From Toxotes chatareus (lineage: Eukaryota; Chordata; Actinopteri; Toxotidae), in assembly GCA_016801885.1 (NCBI GenBank), contig CM028889.1, forward strand, positions 21,458,001-21,522,000: DNA of 64,000 nt, in the 5' to 3' direction. Position numbers and translations under genes: made by a program. The notes beneath the pieces are model-generated. The model saw only the letters and a list, made by a program, of their open reading frames with translations, was not told where the DNA came from and did no database searches. Shown here piece after piece: positions 62,634 through 64,000 of this stretch (position 1 is its first letter; each line of letters begins with the position of its first letter).

Positions 62634-64000
62634 GCAAGTAGAGCTTGGCTAGCTTTGGTTTGATGGGAGACGGGCGCCGGAGTGTGGGGTGGAATTCAGC
62701 CCGGTCGTGGGGGAAATGTGGGCTTTGTTTAAATATGGTTAAGAGATTGTACTCTTACAAATGAGGCGTATTGCATTCACGACGAAACGAACTAGCCTGC
62801 GCCGCTAACGTATTAGCCTGCTAGGTTGTGTTAACTAGGAAAATGCGTTGGTTTAGCTAGCATCACGCTGGCTCTAAAGGAAGACACCGAAAATGAATGA
62901 TGAACCCATACAAACATCAGGGTTTGCGGCTAGCGTGCTTCCCTTCGTATTAATATGTGGCGTTAGTTGGCTCACAGTACTGTATTTCTGGAGTTAGCCT
63001 GATAGTTTACGGAGCAGTGCACCTGTCAAAATGTCCAGTTGCCATGATTGAATACCGACGGTCCAGTCTTTTGAGAAGCTAGCCAGCCGATAGCGGTGGC
63101 TATGTTGGTGATGTTTAAATGAAGCTGAAGAAATTGCAACGTTACTGACTTTATGGCTGCAATTTTTGCGCAGCTTCCATCAGAATCCCGATGGAGACCC
63201 GCATTGTTGTGCAAATTTAATGTAGACACAAAGCTGTATGTTAAAGCATGTCAAATGCCTCAGGTTTTTCCAATAACAACAACGTTCCGTGTGTTGACCT
63301 ACGGCTAAGCTCTCATACTGTACGTTTCTCTTCCCCGTAAAGAATTTGGTATACATGTAAACATTGTACTAGGCAAATTATTTCCTCCTCTTGTCAAATA
63401 AAGATCCAAGCTATAGTTTTTACTACATCTTTAGTTGTGTGTTTTATCATTTTTATGATACCCTTTGAACTTATTGCTTTACATCCTTAAACTTAAACAC
63501 AGCCCAAGGCGTATGCTGGAGCTGGGCCTTGTTAGTTTTTTTTTTCTGTGGTTGTCTTACATGATTCATAAGACACATAGACATATAGTGTGCATCTAAC
63601 ATTGTGAAATGCAGAGGTGCAGTCATTTTAACTGCTGTTGCAAATTTGGGCTTCTAAAGTTTGTTTAATGGTACCACAATTTATTTAGGAATAAAATGAT
63701 GAAAATGACTTGCCCAAAATGCAGGCGGTCAGAAGGAGGAGCGGTGTGACTTCTTACTATAGCTGGCTAATTACAAAGCAGGTTCACGCCTCTGTAGGAT
63801 TAAAGTGCCTGAGTACAGAAGCTAATTTTAGCAGGAATCAAACAGTTTGAGTCACCTGCTATGTCATGTTCAATGCTGCATGTAAGGTAATTGAGTTTTT
63901 TTCCAGACAGAGTATATTTAGAAATGGGATACATTCACTGGAGTAACTCTCAAAATATAAACACAAATATACTGGATTCCAATTTTCAAGGTTTTCACGT
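62634..64000 (+). other. pias4: First intron of pias4 (runs off the window)
   Basis: The first 250 bases remain CpG-rich and then become AT-rich. I saw no acceptor followed by the SAP-domain sequence expected in exon 2, so the intron is at least 1.37 kb. Confidence 0.55.

Overview
The window is vertebrate nuclear DNA, almost certainly from a teleost fish. It has intron-rich genes with GT-AG splicing, long (CA/TG)n microsatellites, several repeats of types common in teleost genomes, a Tc1/mariner relic, and vertebrate developmental transcription factor genes including foxq2, a gene absent from placental mammals. I cannot name the species.

Layout: (1) 1-13.5 kb, + strand: 25 coding exons of a P4-ATPase phospholipid flippase of the ATP8B class, with its 5' exons lying before the window. 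(2) 13.5-18.8 kb: non-coding DNA between two converging genes, probably largely 3' UTR. (3) 18.8-35.4 kb, - strand: a complete two-exon onecut3 gene, with the CUT domain in exon 1 and the divergent homeodomain in exon 2, split by a 15.3 kb intron. (4) 35.4-57.8 kb: intergenic DNA with microsatellites, a tRNA-Glu-like relic and teleost repeats. (5) 57.8-59.5 kb, - strand: a two-exon forkhead gene with an N-terminal EH1 motif, best read as foxq2. (6) 62.6 kb to the end, + strand: a CpG-rich promoter and the very short first coding exon of a PIAS-family SUMO ligase (pias4), then its first intron running off the window.

In human, ATP8B3, ONECUT3 and PIAS4 all lie in 19p13.3. This supports naming the flippase atp8b3 and the CUT gene onecut3, and suggests an old linkage group with foxq2 kept in the fish copy. 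Onecut factors and foxq2 both act in retinal cell specification, and here they are same-strand neighbours sharing about 22 kb of intergenic DNA, so shared enhancers are plausible but unproven.

The strongest unexplained signal is the distribution of the palindrome ATCGAT, a CUT-domain-type site. I count 22 copies in 64 kb, of which 20 lie between 23.4 and 41.0 kb, that is in the onecut3 intron and the 6 kb upstream of it. The first 18 kb has none and the last 23 kb has one. ATCAATA sites sit among them. I read this as a candidate onecut autoregulatory landscape. Other points are a probable GC-AG donor on pias4 exon 1, a perfect 17-bp intronic hairpin just before an atp8b 3' splice site, and an 84-nt spliced last exon of the flippase that competes with read-through.
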